64,000 bases of DNA, from positions 1,550,001 to 1,614,000 of the forward strand of contig JBLXFH010000001.1 of assembly GCA_048262255.1 (NCBI GenBank), read 5' to 3'. Below are positions 1-10,824 of this stretch, piece after piece. Both the position numbers and the translations under genes were made by a program. The notes beneath the pieces were generated by a model. The model searched no databases. It had not been told where the DNA came from and saw only the letters and a program-made list of their open reading frames with translations. Numbering within the stretch: position 1 is the first letter of the stretch; each line of letters opens with the position of its first letter. Source of the stretch: JABMNT01 sp048262255. Its GTDB lineage: Bacteria > Pseudomonadota > Alphaproteobacteria > Rhodospirillales > Casp-alpha2.

Positions 1-67
1 AGTCAACGTCATATTAAAATGTCGATACCGTTAAGAACATAAACATCAAACAAGGGAGCTCATTGCG

Positions 68-1042
68 ATGAGACACTATTTCAAAATGGTTGGTTCTGTC
101 GTGGCGGCATTCATGCTGGCCATGATGACCATGACAAGTTCCGCTTACGCCGGAAAAATACGTATTGCTTTGGCCGAAACGCCGTCTGATGAATTGGCAG
201 CCTTTTTTGTCGCTTTGGATCGGGCCAAGGCCATGGGGCTGGATTACGAGTGGACGGCTTTTTCGGATGAAGAATTAGCCATTCAGGCGATTCTGAGTGG
301 TCAGATGGATATTGGATTCGGGACACCGTACTCGGCAATGCAAAGATCGAAGGCGCCTGTCCGTATTATTTTTCAATTGTCAAAATTGAAGTTTTTCCCG
401 GTTTCATCCAAGAAGTATTCAAAGCTTGAAGACCTTGATGGTGAGCCGATCATGCTGCATTCGCGTGGCGGAGGAACGGACTCAATTGCCAATGTGATTG
501 AAGACAAGCTCAATATAAAATTCGGAAAACGCTCTTATGTTCCCGGATCGTCCAACAGGATTGCCGCATTGATTGCGGGTCAGACCGACGCCACGATTGT
601 CGACCTTTCCAACAAGAACAAACTTGTGAAGAACACAGGCGACAAGTTCAATGTGCTGCCGATGTTTGAGGTTGATGCCAGTGACGAGGCGCTTTTCGCC
701 AATGTGAACTGGATCAAAGAGAATGCCAAGGATGTCGACATCTTTGTTAAGGCATTGGTCAGCGTCTATCAGGATATGGCCAAGGATCCAACGATTATCC
801 GGCGTGAAACCGACCCGGACGGACCAATTGGCCAGTTGCCGAAAGAGGTGCTTGCTGAACTGGATGGTTTTTATACCGATGCGGTTGCCGGTGGTCTGTA
901 TGACCCCAATGGTGGCGGCATGAAAGCGGCTAAAGCCGATATGGAATGGTACCATAAGGCCGGTCAGCTAACCGGAAATCTTGCCGATCTGAAGATTGAG
1001 GATTTCTGGTACATGGATCCCCTGAACCGGGCGACCCAGTAA
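68..1042 (+). CDS. ABC transporter periplasmic substrate-binding protein, NMT1/TauA/SsuA-like
   Basis: This is the periplasmic binding protein of the importer encoded by the next three genes. It has a Sec signal peptide (MRHYFK, then a hydrophobic stretch ending SSAYA-GK around residue 28). The mature protein of about 295 residues has the two-lobed NMT1/taurine/nitrate layout: a first strand KIRIALAET, the segment QMDIGFGTPYSAMQ typical of SsuA/TauA proteins, and IAALIAGQTDATIVDLS near the hinge. An AAGGGAGCT-type ribosome binding site lies about 8 bases before the ATG. A strong hairpin follows the gene, which would favour more binding protein than permease. Family members bind sulfonates, nitrate, pyrimidines or aromatic acids; the ligand cannot be read here. 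The fumarylpyruvate-hydrolase-like gene downstream hints at an aromatic or organic acid. Confidence 0.88.
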   Translation: MRHYFKMVGSVVAAFMLAMMTMTSSAYAGKIRIALAETPSDELAAFFVALDRAKAMGLDYEWTAFSDEELAIQAILSGQMDIGFGTPYSAMQRSKAPVRIIFQLSKLKFFPVSSKKYSKLEDLDGEPIMLHSRGGGTDSIANVIEDKLNIKFGKRSYVPGSSNRIAALIAGQTDATIVDLSNKNKLVKNTGDKFNVLPMFEVDASDEALFANVNWIKENAKDVDIFVKALVSVYQDMAKDPTIIRRETDPDGPIGQLPKEVLAELDGFYTDAVAGGLYDPNGGGMKAAKADMEWYHKAGQLTGNLADLKIEDFWYMDPLNRATQ

Positions 1043-1056
1043 TTTCCCTAACTGGA

Positions 1057-1107
1057 CTGTCGGCATTTGAAGATTTTCAAATGCCGACAGTGCTTTTTGT
1101 TTTGTTT
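1057..1107 (+). terminator. Intercistronic hairpin with T-run after the binding-protein gene
   Basis: A perfect 15-bp stem (1057-1071 pairing with 1076-1090) with a 4-base loop GATT is followed by TGCTTTTTGTTTTGTTT. It is probably a partial rho-independent terminator or mRNA 3' stabiliser that sets the binding protein apart from the permease and ATPase genes. Confidence 0.8.
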
Positions 1108-1138
1108 ATCCCCTTAGGTACAGTGAATTATATTCGCA

Positions 1139-1903
1139 ATGATGCGCTATCGCCCCCTGTTTCTTAAATTTGTATCGGCATTGATCGTATTTGGCGCGTG
1201 GGAAATTGCAGGACGGGTTCCTGTCAGTTTTGCCTTTCCGACATTCCTTGAATCCATGGCGGCCTTCTGGGCGCTGATCGTTGATGGGACCATGTTTGTG
1301 GCCTACGCCGAGACCCTCAAGCCGCTGATCGTCGGGGTTTTAATCTCAGCTTTTTTCGGAATTGGATTTGGTCTGTGGATCGGGCTCAGCCGGACATTTG
1401 ACTGGCTTGTCTCACCCATCTTTATCGTCATGCAGACAGCTCCCCTGGCCGCCCTGATCCCCTTGCTTGTCATGGTCTACGGAATTGGCCTCACCTCGAA
1501 AGTGTTTGTGGTCTGCATTATGGCAATGCCGGTAATTGTCCTCAATACGAGCGGTGCTGTGCGCAATACACCCGCATCGATTATTGAGATGGGCGAGGCG
1601 TTTTTGGGCTCCCGGCGGGATGTGATTTTAAAAATCATCCTTCCGGCAGCAGCTCCCATTGTGTTCGCCGGATTACGTCTTGGTATTTCTGCGGGTTTTA
1701 TTGGCGCCATCCTGTCGGAGCTGAAAATCACGCCGACGGGTATCGGTGACATCATCACCTATAGCCGCTCCATCGCCGATTATCCCAGCATGTATGCCGC
1801 GATCATGTCGATCATCCTTTTGGCCGTCGCTTTCCTAAACGTTTTAGAACGCATTGAGGTCAACCTCTTCAAGGGGACCCGACGCGACTATGTCTCCGAT
1901 TAA
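1139..1903 (+). CDS. ABC transporter permease, SsuC/TauC family (first of two)
   Basis: This is an inner-membrane permease of the BPD_transp_1 type, 254 residues with about six hydrophobic helices. The EAA loop that contacts the ATPase is seen as EMGEAFLGSRRDVILKIILP (about residues 151-170), the usual position for SsuC/TauC proteins. It sits between the binding-protein gene and the ATPase gene. A second, different permease follows the ATPase, so the membrane channel is probably a heterodimer. No strong ribosome binding site precedes the ATG, which fits lower expression after the hairpin. The transported substrate is unknown. Confidence 0.88.
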   Translation: MMRYRPLFLKFVSALIVFGAWEIAGRVPVSFAFPTFLESMAAFWALIVDGTMFVAYAETLKPLIVGVLISAFFGIGFGLWIGLSRTFDWLVSPIFIVMQTAPLAALIPLLVMVYGIGLTSKVFVVCIMAMPVIVLNTSGAVRNTPASIIEMGEAFLGSRRDVILKIILPAAAPIVFAGLRLGISAGFIGAILSELKITPTGIGDIITYSRSIADYPSMYAAIMSIILLAVAFLNVLERIEVNLFKGTRRDYVSD

Positions 1904-1927
1904 TCAATTCAGGGCTAGATAACCACA

Positions 1928-2704
1928 ATGAATACAATTTCAAAAACCGTCGATCATGCTGTGACTGTTCGTAATGTTTATAAAAATTACGGCACAACTG
2001 AAGCCTTGAATGACATGTCTCTGGATTTTCCTAGAGGGCAACTGACGTCGCTTCTCGGCCCATCCGGGTGTGGAAAAACAACCCTGTTGAAGATCATTGC
2101 GGGCCTTCTGGAACCGAATAGTGGAGAAGTTCTGGTCAATGGTGAACCGGTTACGAAACCGGGGCCAGATCGGGCTTTTGTGTTTCAGGATTTTGCTCTC
2201 CTGCCCTGGGCGACAGTGATCAGGAATGTCGCATTTGGTTTGGAGTTACGGGGCGTTGCGAAATCAGAGCGTGAGGCCATTGCTGAAAAATACATCAAAG
2301 ATGTGGGTTTGGTTGGATTCGAACAAAGCTATCCCCATGAATTATCCGGCGGTATGCGCCAGCGGGTCGGCCTGGCCCGCGCATTGAGTGTGGATGCTCA
2401 GGTCTTATTGATGGACGAGCCGTTTTCAGCTGTTGACGAACAGACCCGCCGCAAATTCCAGGAAGATCTGCTGAACCTTGTGAAGCATGAAAACAAGACG
2501 TTTATCTTTGTAACCCACTCCATTGAAGAAGCGGTTTATGTCTCCGACCAGATCGCCCTTTTGCTTCCGCGCCCAAGCCGTGTTTCGGAGATCATCAAGC
2601 CATCCGGGTTCAGAAACAAGGATGTCGACAGTATCCGCAGAGATTCGGAATATCTCGATATTGTTGACCGGATCTGGGCCTCTCTCCGGACATATGTGGA
2701 ATAG
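1928..2704 (+). CDS. ABC transporter ATP-binding protein, SsuB/TauB family
   Basis: This is the cytoplasmic ATPase of the importer, 258 residues. All core motifs are present: Walker A GPSGCGKTT (about residue 44), a Q-loop in FVFQDFALLPW, the signature LSGGMRQRVGLARAL, Walker B LLMDEPFSAVD, and the switch histidine in FVTHSIEEA. The sequence around the Q-loop is typical of nitrate/sulfonate/taurine ATPases. It lies 24 bases after the first permease and 9 bases before the second, so the three are surely co-transcribed. Confidence 0.92.
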   Translation: MNTISKTVDHAVTVRNVYKNYGTTEALNDMSLDFPRGQLTSLLGPSGCGKTTLLKIIAGLLEPNSGEVLVNGEPVTKPGPDRAFVFQDFALLPWATVIRNVAFGLELRGVAKSEREAIAEKYIKDVGLVGFEQSYPHELSGGMRQRVGLARALSVDAQVLLMDEPFSAVDEQTRRKFQEDLLNLVKHENKTFIFVTHSIEEAVYVSDQIALLLPRPSRVSEIIKPSGFRNKDVDSIRRDSEYLDIVDRIWASLRTYVE

Positions 2705-2713
2705 GATATTGCA

Positions 2714-3466
2714 ATGAAGGTATTTGGATATCAGTTGCCGGCAATGTCTTCGCTTATTCTATGGGGGCTATTGTGGGAAATGATCGGTCAGCTTGAACTG
2801 ACGTTCTTCGTCCCCCCCTTATCTGCGATTTTTACGACGCTGCTCGAGATCGGCACAACAAAAGTCTTTTTAAAGGCTTTATTTGATACGGGTTATGCGT
2901 TTTTGGCGGGGACCTTTTTTGCCATCGTGATTGGCATCCCGGTCGGGATTTTGATGGGAAAAAATCGCTTTATTGATGAGCTTTTGCTGCCCTGGGTGAA
3001 TATGTTCCTGAGTGCGCCCCTTACCGCACTGGTTCCTGTTTTGATGGTCTTGTTCGGCTTTGGTTTAAAAGCCATCATCATTACGACAACCCTGTTTGCC
3101 ATCTGGATCATTGTTCTGAATTCACGTGCCGGGGTCATGCAGATCAACCGGTCTCTCATAGAAATGGCGCAGTCTTTTGGGGCGACCCCGAAAGACGCTT
3201 TTATCAAAGTCTATTTTTGGGCGGCACTGCCTGAAATTTTGGGCGGCGTCAGGATTGGTTTTATCCGGGCCGTGAAAGGCGTGATCATCGGGCAATTGCT
3301 GATCTCGATTGTCGGCTTTGGCGCCTTGTTTGAATTGTATTCCTCAAACTTCCTGATGAAACACTTCTGGGCGGTGCTCCTTGTCCTGTTCTCTCTTGCA
3401 TTCGTTCTTGCGGAATTGCTGGCGGCCCTGGAAAGGCGGGTCGGGTATTACGCGGCGCGCCGTTAG
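2714..3466 (+). CDS. ABC transporter permease, SsuC/TauC family (second of two)
   Basis: This 250-residue membrane protein resembles the permease at 1139-1903 but is clearly divergent. Its EAA loop reads EMAQSFGATPKDAFIKVYFW (about residues 149-168). About six transmembrane helices are predicted from the hydrophobic runs. Two different permeases around one ATPase is the layout of some riboflavin/thiamin-precursor and aromatic-acid importers of this superfamily, whereas TauABC and SsuABC have one permease. The ATG lies 9 bases after the ATPase stop. Confidence 0.88.
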   Translation: MKVFGYQLPAMSSLILWGLLWEMIGQLELTFFVPPLSAIFTTLLEIGTTKVFLKALFDTGYAFLAGTFFAIVIGIPVGILMGKNRFIDELLLPWVNMFLSAPLTALVPVLMVLFGFGLKAIIITTTLFAIWIIVLNSRAGVMQINRSLIEMAQSFGATPKDAFIKVYFWAALPEILGGVRIGFIRAVKGVIIGQLLISIVGFGALFELYSSNFLMKHFWAVLLVLFSLAFVLAELLAALERRVGYYAARR

Positions 3467-3530
3467 GTCAGGCCTTTAACATTCTCAATCATAATTTAAG
3501 ACGTGTAATCACAATAAGTAGGAATAAATA

Positions 3531-4217
3531 ATGACAAAATACATCATAGACCCGCCACCTCAGGTGAGCCTGCCCATTCGCGGTACGGATGCAGAATTCC
3601 CGGTTCGTCGAATTTATTGTATTGGCCGCAACTATGCGGCGCATACTATCGAAATGGGCGGAGACCCGAACCGTGAGGAGCCCTTTTTCTTTCAGAAGAA
3701 TGCACAGAATGCCGATACCAGTGGTGAATTTCCCTACCCGGCGGAATCGAGCGATGTCCATCATGAGATGGAAATGGTTGTTGCCCTGAAAAGTGGCGGG
3801 CGCAATATTTCAGTTGAAGACGCCATGTCGCACGTCTGCGGTTATGCGGTTGGCCTCGATATGACGCGCCGGGATCTTCAGGCGGCAGCCAAGAAAACCA
3901 GCCGCCCCTGGGAACCGGGCAAGGCCTTTGAGCGGTCTGCCCCTATCGGCGAGCTGATTCTCGCCAGCGAGTTGGGCAATATGGATTCGGGCAAGGTTAA
4001 ACTGACCATCAACGGAGAAACACGTCAGGAAGGAGATCTCAATCAGATGATCTGGAAAGTGCCTGAAATGATTGCGTACCTTTCGCGGTTTTATGACATT
4101 GCAGCGGGTGACCTGATTATGTCCGGAACGCCTTCCGGCGTCGGCCCTGTCAATAAGGGGGATGTGCTTGTTGGAACCATCGAAGGCCTGAGTGACCTAA
4201 AGGTGAACGTTGTTTAA
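3531..4217 (+). CDS. Fumarylacetoacetate hydrolase family protein, probably fumarylpyruvate hydrolase
   Basis: This is a metal-dependent C-C bond hydrolase of the FAH fold, 228 residues. The start FPVRRIYCIGRNYAAH and the metal-binding EME in DVHHEMEMVVAL are family marks. The block GLDMTRRDLQAAAKK with RPWEPGKAFERSAP is the form seen in fumarylpyruvate and maleylpyruvate hydrolases (NagK-like), which release fumarate and pyruvate in gentisate breakdown. The family Asp lies in GLDMTRRD. It is 64 bases after the importer on the same strand, with its own AGGA-type site before the ATG, so the importer may bring in an aromatic or dicarboxylic compound. No gentisate dioxygenase or isomerase is nearby, so the exact substrate is uncertain. 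Confidence 0.75.
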   Translation: MTKYIIDPPPQVSLPIRGTDAEFPVRRIYCIGRNYAAHTIEMGGDPNREEPFFFQKNAQNADTSGEFPYPAESSDVHHEMEMVVALKSGGRNISVEDAMSHVCGYAVGLDMTRRDLQAAAKKTSRPWEPGKAFERSAPIGELILASELGNMDSGKVKLTINGETRQEGDLNQMIWKVPEMIAYLSRFYDIAAGDLIMSGTPSGVGPVNKGDVLVGTIEGLSDLKVNVV

Positions 4218-4296
4218 ATGCAGCATCAGTCAGGGTGTTATGAACGTTAATTTCTCTCCCTAAAAGTCTCTCTCTATATCTGTTGCTGTATTGGTA

Positions 4297-4330
4297 AAAG
4301 CCTGCTTCTCGAATAGGGAAGCAGGCTTTT
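4297..4330. terminator. Bidirectional rho-independent terminator
   Basis: AAAAGCCTGCTTC (4297-4309) pairs with GAAGCAGGCTTTT (4318-4330) around an 8-base loop. A and T tracts on the two sides let it serve both the FAH-type gene from the left and the transglutaminase-like gene that ends at 4404 from the right. Confidence 0.85.
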
Positions 4331-4403
4331 GTCTGTGTTATTGATTTTAAAGATTGGAACCTGTTCAGGGTTTTACCGACTCTGCCTTAAGGGAGAGAAG
4401 CCA

Positions 4404-5342
4404 TCAACCGGAATATAGTCGACGAAAAGTTCTGACTGAGCTGATTAGTCCAACGGAACCGAACACAGCCATTAAAAGAACGGCGAGTTTGGAGGTCCAG
4501 ACCCGGCTGTCATGGGTCCATCCATCGACAATCACCGGATAGCCGATGACAAAATGGCCGCTCAGGCCAAACTGCCTGGGTGTCGTTGCTAGCCAGGTTG
4601 CCTGCCTGAGCTGTAGAACAGCTGTCCTCAGGAGGCCGTGTTCAAAAAAATAGGCTTCAGATGAAGCCCCGCGTGCTCCATTCAACATCGCGTTTCGGTA
4701 GGGACCATAATCGACTTCGATGTCCGTAGCGCGGTTTTCGGCAAAGGCCTGAAGAACTGTCAGCATGTTTGTTGGCTTCCCGTTCGGGCCACGAACAATG
4801 GCCCCGTGCTGAGCATCCACCAGTTGCCATTCGCCCACCGCCGGGTTGAAAAATTCTGCAACGGAATGGCCTTGGCCCGAGGGCCAGCCCTCTGGCAGCA
4901 GGTGCCATTCCCGCGCTGACAGGCCTTGTTTCCAGGCCGTCAGGATAAATAGTTGCGTCGCATCGGTGCAGAAAAAGGGTTTTGTGGTTACTTCCCGAAC
5001 CCATTTGTCAAAGGTGATGTCCGTGTAATTGGGCATTCCGTTAATGGGATCGAGTGGACTCATCTCTTGCAGATAATTCAGAGCCGCCCGAAGCCCCTGT
5101 TCCGTTTGAATGTTAGATTCAGGAAGCTCCAGGGTTCCGTTGGGGGAGGCTGCCTGGCTGGACGGCAGCAGCCAGTTTCCCTTGTTCAGCATTCCGGCGT
5201 ATTCCAGAGGCACAGGAATAAATCGCAAGTAATAGCGATTGCTGTAGGCATAGAACGCACTGGCGAACATCAGAACGAAGGCGATCAAGGCGGCCGACGT
5301 TGAGGGGTTCTTTATGAGGGAGTTTTTAGAGCGAGCAGGCAT
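4404..5342 (-). CDS. Membrane-anchored transglutaminase-like protein
   Basis: This 312-residue protein has one hydrophobic helix at each end (about residues 14-33 and 283-302), so the middle domain probably faces the periplasm. The middle carries a spaced Cys-His-Asp set like the transglutaminase/papain-like triad: Cys in TKPFFCTDATQLFIL, His in GQGHSVAEFF and Asp in EWQLVDAQHG. The short spacing fits a bacterial transglutaminase-like core. The family includes proteases and amidases as well as crosslinkers, so the reaction is not known. It is encoded alone, with a terminator just downstream. I do not recognise a named family for the full length. Confidence 0.65.
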   Translation of the reverse strand: MPARSKNSLIKNPSTSAALIAFVLMFASAFYAYSNRYYLRFIPVPLEYAGMLNKGNWLLPSSQAASPNGTLELPESNIQTEQGLRAALNYLQEMSPLDPINGMPNYTDITFDKWVREVTTKPFFCTDATQLFILTAWKQGLSAREWHLLPEGWPSGQGHSVAEFFNPAVGEWQLVDAQHGAIVRGPNGKPTNMLTVLQAFAENRATDIEVDYGPYRNAMLNGARGASSEAYFFEHGLLRTAVLQLRQATWLATTPRQFGLSGHFVIGYPVIVDGWTHDSRVWTSKLAVLLMAVFGSVGLISSVRTFRRLYSG

Positions 5343-5475
5343 TTAAAAAAACCGTTGTAAAAAAAGACAAGCCTCAGGCGTACGCTGAAAGAATACAAAC
5401 CAAAATGACCTATTCGGAATGATCCATAAAGCGGTTTTTTGAAGCGCCCAAACGCCTGTGTGATTGTTACCCGAA

Positions 5476-5513
5476 AACGCCGGTCGGCCAGGGTCGGCTG
5501 CCGGACCGGCGTT
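5476..5513 (-). terminator. Hairpin terminator after the cyclase gene (minus strand)
   Basis: AACGCCGGTC (5476-5485) pairs with GACCGGCGTT (5504-5513). Read on the minus strand, the stem directly follows the stop codon of the cyclase gene (5516) and leads into a short T-run (GCGTTTTC). Confidence 0.6.
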
Positions 5514-5515
5514 GA

Positions 5516-6274
5516 TCAGCCGGTTCTTGCAAGTCGGGTGTCGGCCCGGCGCTCCTGCAGGAAGTGGGTTTGAATAGGAACGGGAAACCCTTTGGCGAAC
5601 ACTTTGTTATAGGGTTGAAATTTGAACCCCAGTTCCTGATTGCGCAGTTGGACAATATTGGAGCATAAAATCTGTCCCGGTTCACAGGCATCGCAGAGCC
5701 GGGCGGAAAGATTGATACTGTTGCCGTAGGCATCGATTTCATCCTGAATGACTTCTCCCGCATTCACTGCCATACGAACGCTGATAGGCATAAGCGGAAA
5801 ATTCTTGCTGTGGATTTCAAACAGGGAGCGGGCGAAAAGTGTCGACTTGAGGGCTTCTGTGGTATTTGGAAAGAGCGCCAGAATGCCGTCTCCTGTGTAT
5901 TTGATAATCTCACCTGAAAATTTCGATATGCTCAGCCGCGAAATGTTGAAGTATTCCTGGACCAATTCGTGTGCCGCAATATCGCCCATATCACGGAATA
6001 AGGCACATGAGCCGACAAAGTCCGAAAAAAGGATCGCCCGTTCAGTGTTGACGGCTGCGGCTATGTTTTTCTCAGAAAGATGCCGAGAGATTTCGAGCAT
6101 CAGGCTCAGCTTTTCACCATCTTTGTCCGCGCCCTGCAAATAGTCGCGAACGGCGCTCCGGATTTCGCTATGAACTTGTTTGAGGAAGACAATTTGTTTG
6201 TTGATATCCTCATCCGTTTCGTTCCCCTTTCCAATAAAGGTTGTCGAAATCGGATCGTTTTTGTCTTCATCCAT
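5516..6274 (-). CDS. Class III adenylate/guanylate cyclase domain protein
   Basis: The start is set at MDEDKND (6274); an upstream in-frame ATG at 6343 would add 23 residues with no family match. The product is 252 residues: a helical N-terminal part of about 75 residues, then a class III nucleotide cyclase domain. Both metal-binding aspartates are visible (LFSDFVGS and KYTGDGILALF). The substrate-contacting Lys lies in IIKYTGDG, and the Asn/Arg pair of the transition-state site is intact in NSINLSARL. No receptor or membrane segment is seen, so it is probably a soluble cyclase making cAMP or a related nucleotide, perhaps regulated through the N-terminal helices. A second, shorter cyclase gene lies at 40686. 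Confidence 0.8.
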   Translation of the reverse strand: MDEDKNDPISTTFIGKGNETDEDINKQIVFLKQVHSEIRSAVRDYLQGADKDGEKLSLMLEISRHLSEKNIAAAVNTERAILFSDFVGSCALFRDMGDIAAHELVQEYFNISRLSISKFSGEIIKYTGDGILALFPNTTEALKSTLFARSLFEIHSKNFPLMPISVRMAVNAGEVIQDEIDAYGNSINLSARLCDACEPGQILCSNIVQLRNQELGFKFQPYNKVFAKGFPVPIQTHFLQERRADTRLARTG

Positions 6275-6476
6275 GGCGGATCGCTTCAGGAATAAGTGCA
6301 GGGATACATAGAAAGAACAGTAAACGAAGTGTAAAATATACATACCAATTTATTCGAAACCGGGCAAGGGCCTCAAGTTCTTGGCCTTGTGTCCAAATGG
6401 GACGCAAGCTGGCTCGTCAAATGAACAGACAAACCAGAGTGCATTCAATTGCATATTCAACGGTTTGAAAAAGGAA

Positions 6477-6553
6477 TGGTGGGCCCGGCAGGACTCGAAC
6501 CTGCGACCAGACCGTTATGAGCGGCCGGCTCTAACCAACTGAGCTACAGGCCC
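6477..6553 (-). tRNA. tRNA-Ile (CAU anticodon, lysidine type); tRNA-Met is the less likely reading
   Basis: A full cloverleaf can be drawn on the minus strand, with encoded CCA. The acceptor stem is GGGCCTG/CGGGCCC, the D-arm GCTC/GAGC with loop AGTTGGTTA, the anticodon stem GGCCG/CGGTC with loop CTCATAA, and the T-arm GCAGG/CCTGC with TTCGAGT. The anticodon is CAU. The acceptor start GGGCCTGTAGCTCA and the CTCATAA loop followed by TGGTCGC match tRNA-Ile2 genes, whose C34 is changed to lysidine to read AUA. It is not initiator tRNA, because the first base pair is G-C. It lies just downstream of rpoD on the same strand. Confidence 0.85.
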
Positions 6554-6672
6554 CCAAGGAGGCATTCAAGCCGCTTATAGCAAGCTCTCTCCCTAGATGA
6601 AAACGAAAAAGCAGCAATGTTTGTGCTTCCGCCATAAGGCGGGTGAAATTCCGATGAAACGGGCCGCAACGT

Positions 6673-6703
6673 AAAAAGCCGGGACAGATGCCCCGGCTTT
6701 TTT
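6673..6703. terminator. Rho-independent terminator after rpoD
   Basis: AAAAAGCCGGG (6673-6683) pairs with CCCGGCTTTTT (6692-6702) around a short loop. On the minus strand it follows the rpoD stop by about 25 bases and ends in a T-run; the plus strand also ends in a T-run. Confidence 0.85.
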
Positions 6704-6726
6704 AAAGAGAATTCCAACCCGCCCAA

Positions 6727-8751
<2,025 letters not shown>

Positions 8752-8862
8752 TTGTTAAACCTCACGTTTGATCGACATTCCTCAAGTTCTGATGGACGTC
8801 CACAGAACCGCCGATACTTGGTTTTCCTACAAATGTTCTAAATGTCGTATCCGGGCCGTCGC

Positions 8863-10701
8863 TTATTCCGCTTGCCCATCCATTACCTCGTTCATCTTCT
8901 GTTGCTTTAATGCGAGAAGCCGTCGCCATGTTGCCTCGGAAGGGTTTTCCGCGACATCCCGTTCCGCTTCCTCAATCTCTGCAATAAGATCCTTACCTCT
9001 GATTTGACCGAACGTTTCCCTCCACCCGGCCCCGGCTTCATCTATGGACGCATCGGGACGGGCGAAATAGGCATGATCATAAACAATTGCACCAAGTAGA
9101 GACCTGAGCACTGCTGAATAACCACACTGGTTAAGGTGGTTTACCAGAGCTTCAGTTTCAAGGCCTGAATTCACCGCCAGCGTCTTTAAAACCTCTTGGC
9201 GGATTTTGTCAAGCTCGGGCGACGAAAAAGCAATGGTTCCCAAGCCTTCCGAGACCTCATCATAAAGGTCTGGATGGTTGATCAGGGTGGCGATCAGGAT
9301 TTGTTCGCGGCGTTGGCTGATATTGACCTTGGCCGCCGGTCCGGCGCTGGTTTCCATGTGCATGTTGGACGCCCAGCCGGCCTCGCGCCCGCGCCGCCAG
9401 GGTGTTTGGCTGCGCGAAGTGGAGGCCCGTTGCTCGGGGCTGACCCGCTCATTGAAGGCTTTCGAGAAGTGGTTGCGGACGGTGGCGTCCTGAATGGCGC
9501 GGGCATGATCGCTGAGGCGCTGCTGGAGCGCCGCCTTGTCTTCCGGTGAACTGGGCATCCGCCCGCCGGTTTCCATGCGCCACAGGGTCTCGGAGATGGG
9601 TATGGAGGCTTCCAGCAACTCAGCCATGGCGCTGGCACCTTTATTTTTAATCAGGCTGTCAGGATCTTCCCCTGCGGGCAGGGTGGCGAAGCGCAGCCCA
9701 ATGCCCGGTTTGAGCAGGGGCAGGGCGCGTACCGCGGCTTTTCCGGCGGCGGCCTGTCCGGCCCGGTCACCATCGAAGCACAGGACCGGCTCGGGCACGA
9801 TTTTCCAGAGCAGGCGGATCTGGTCTTCCGTGAGAGCGGTGCCCAACGGGGCCACAGCATGCTGGAACCCGGCCTGATACAGACCGATCACGTCCATATA
9901 CCCTTCGGTAACCAGAATGGTATCGGCTTTGCGGGCTGCCGGGCTGGCCAGATGCATCCCATACAGTTCGCCACCCTTGTGAAACAGCGGGGTTTCCGGC
10001 GAATTCAGGTATTTCGGCTCACCCGTGCCAATGATCCGTCCGCCAAAAGCGATGGCCCGGCCGCGTCGGTCGCAGATCGGAAACATGACCCGGCCCCGAA
10101 ACCGGTCGTAGCTCTCAAGGCCCCGGCCCCGGTCCTCCTCGGGTTTGATTAGCAGTCCGGTGGCGATCATCTGCTCTTCTTCAACGTTTTCACGCAGAAG
10201 TGCCGTTTTCAGCGATCCCCGGCTGTCCGGGGCAAACCCGATGCGAAACGTTTTCAGGGTCGCCGGTGTCAGGCCGCGGCTCTTTAAATAATCGAGGGCA
10301 GCGCGTCCTTCCGGCATATAGAGCATTTTTTCGAAAAAAGTGGCGGCGGCTTCCGTGACCTCATAGAGGGTCTGGCGTTTGCGTTCACGTGCGCGCTGCT
10401 CGGGCGTTTCGTCGGGAATTTGCATGCCGGCATCGGCGGCCAGACGTTCCACGGTTTCGCGAAATCCCAAGCCTTCCGTTTCCATGATGAAATCAAAGGC
10501 ACTGCCATGAGCCTGACAGCCGAAACAATGGTAAAACCCTTTATCTTCATTGAGCGTGAAGGATGGGGTCTTTTCGTTATGGAACGGGCAGAGGCCGGAA
10601 TATTCATGGCCTTTTTTGATCAGCTTGACCCGCTTGCCGACCACTTCAGCCAGACTGATGCGGTTTTTGAGCTCATCAAGAAATTGTGGTGAAAAGGCCA
10701 T
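8863..10701 (-). CDS. dnaG: DNA primase DnaG
   Basis: This enzyme makes the RNA primers for replication. The product is 612 residues. The N-terminal CHC2 zinc-binding domain shows CPFHNEKTPSF and FYHCFGCQAHG (about residues 38-68). The catalytic core and TOPRIM domain include TEGYMDVIGLYQ and CFDGDRAGQAA, which hold the metal-binding Glu and Asp residues. The C-terminal part, the helicase-binding region, is diverged, as is usual. An ATG start at 10701 gives the standard MAFSPQFLDEL beginning. rpoD follows on the same strand. The gene ends in a cluster of Glu, Lys and Gln residues without oddities. Confidence 0.97.
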   Translation of the reverse strand: MAFSPQFLDELKNRISLAEVVGKRVKLIKKGHEYSGLCPFHNEKTPSFTLNEDKGFYHCFGCQAHGSAFDFIMETEGLGFRETVERLAADAGMQIPDETPEQRARERKRQTLYEVTEAAATFFEKMLYMPEGRAALDYLKSRGLTPATLKTFRIGFAPDSRGSLKTALLRENVEEEQMIATGLLIKPEEDRGRGLESYDRFRGRVMFPICDRRGRAIAFGGRIIGTGEPKYLNSPETPLFHKGGELYGMHLASPAARKADTILVTEGYMDVIGLYQAGFQHAVAPLGTALTEDQIRLLWKIVPEPVLCFDGDRAGQAAAGKAAVRALPLLKPGIGLRFATLPAGEDPDSLIKNKGASAMAELLEASIPISETLWRMETGGRMPSSPEDKAALQQRLSDHARAIQDATVRNHFSKAFNERVSPEQRASTSRSQTPWRRGREAGWASNMHMETSAGPAAKVNISQRREQILIATLINHPDLYDEVSEGLGTIAFSSPELDKIRQEVLKTLAVNSGLETEALVNHLNQCGYSAVLRSLLGAIVYDHAYFARPDASIDEAGAGWRETFGQIRGKDLIAEIEEAERDVAENPSEATWRRLLALKQQKMNEVMDGQAE

Positions 10702-10824
10702 GGGTGATCCGACAGTATAACGGGGCGCTATATTGCCATAAGCGAAAGGTTGGCGACAAATGATTAGAAGGGGAAGTTATGCAGGCTATTCATAAAGTTA
10801 CCCACAGGCCCGGGCGAAAGAAGG

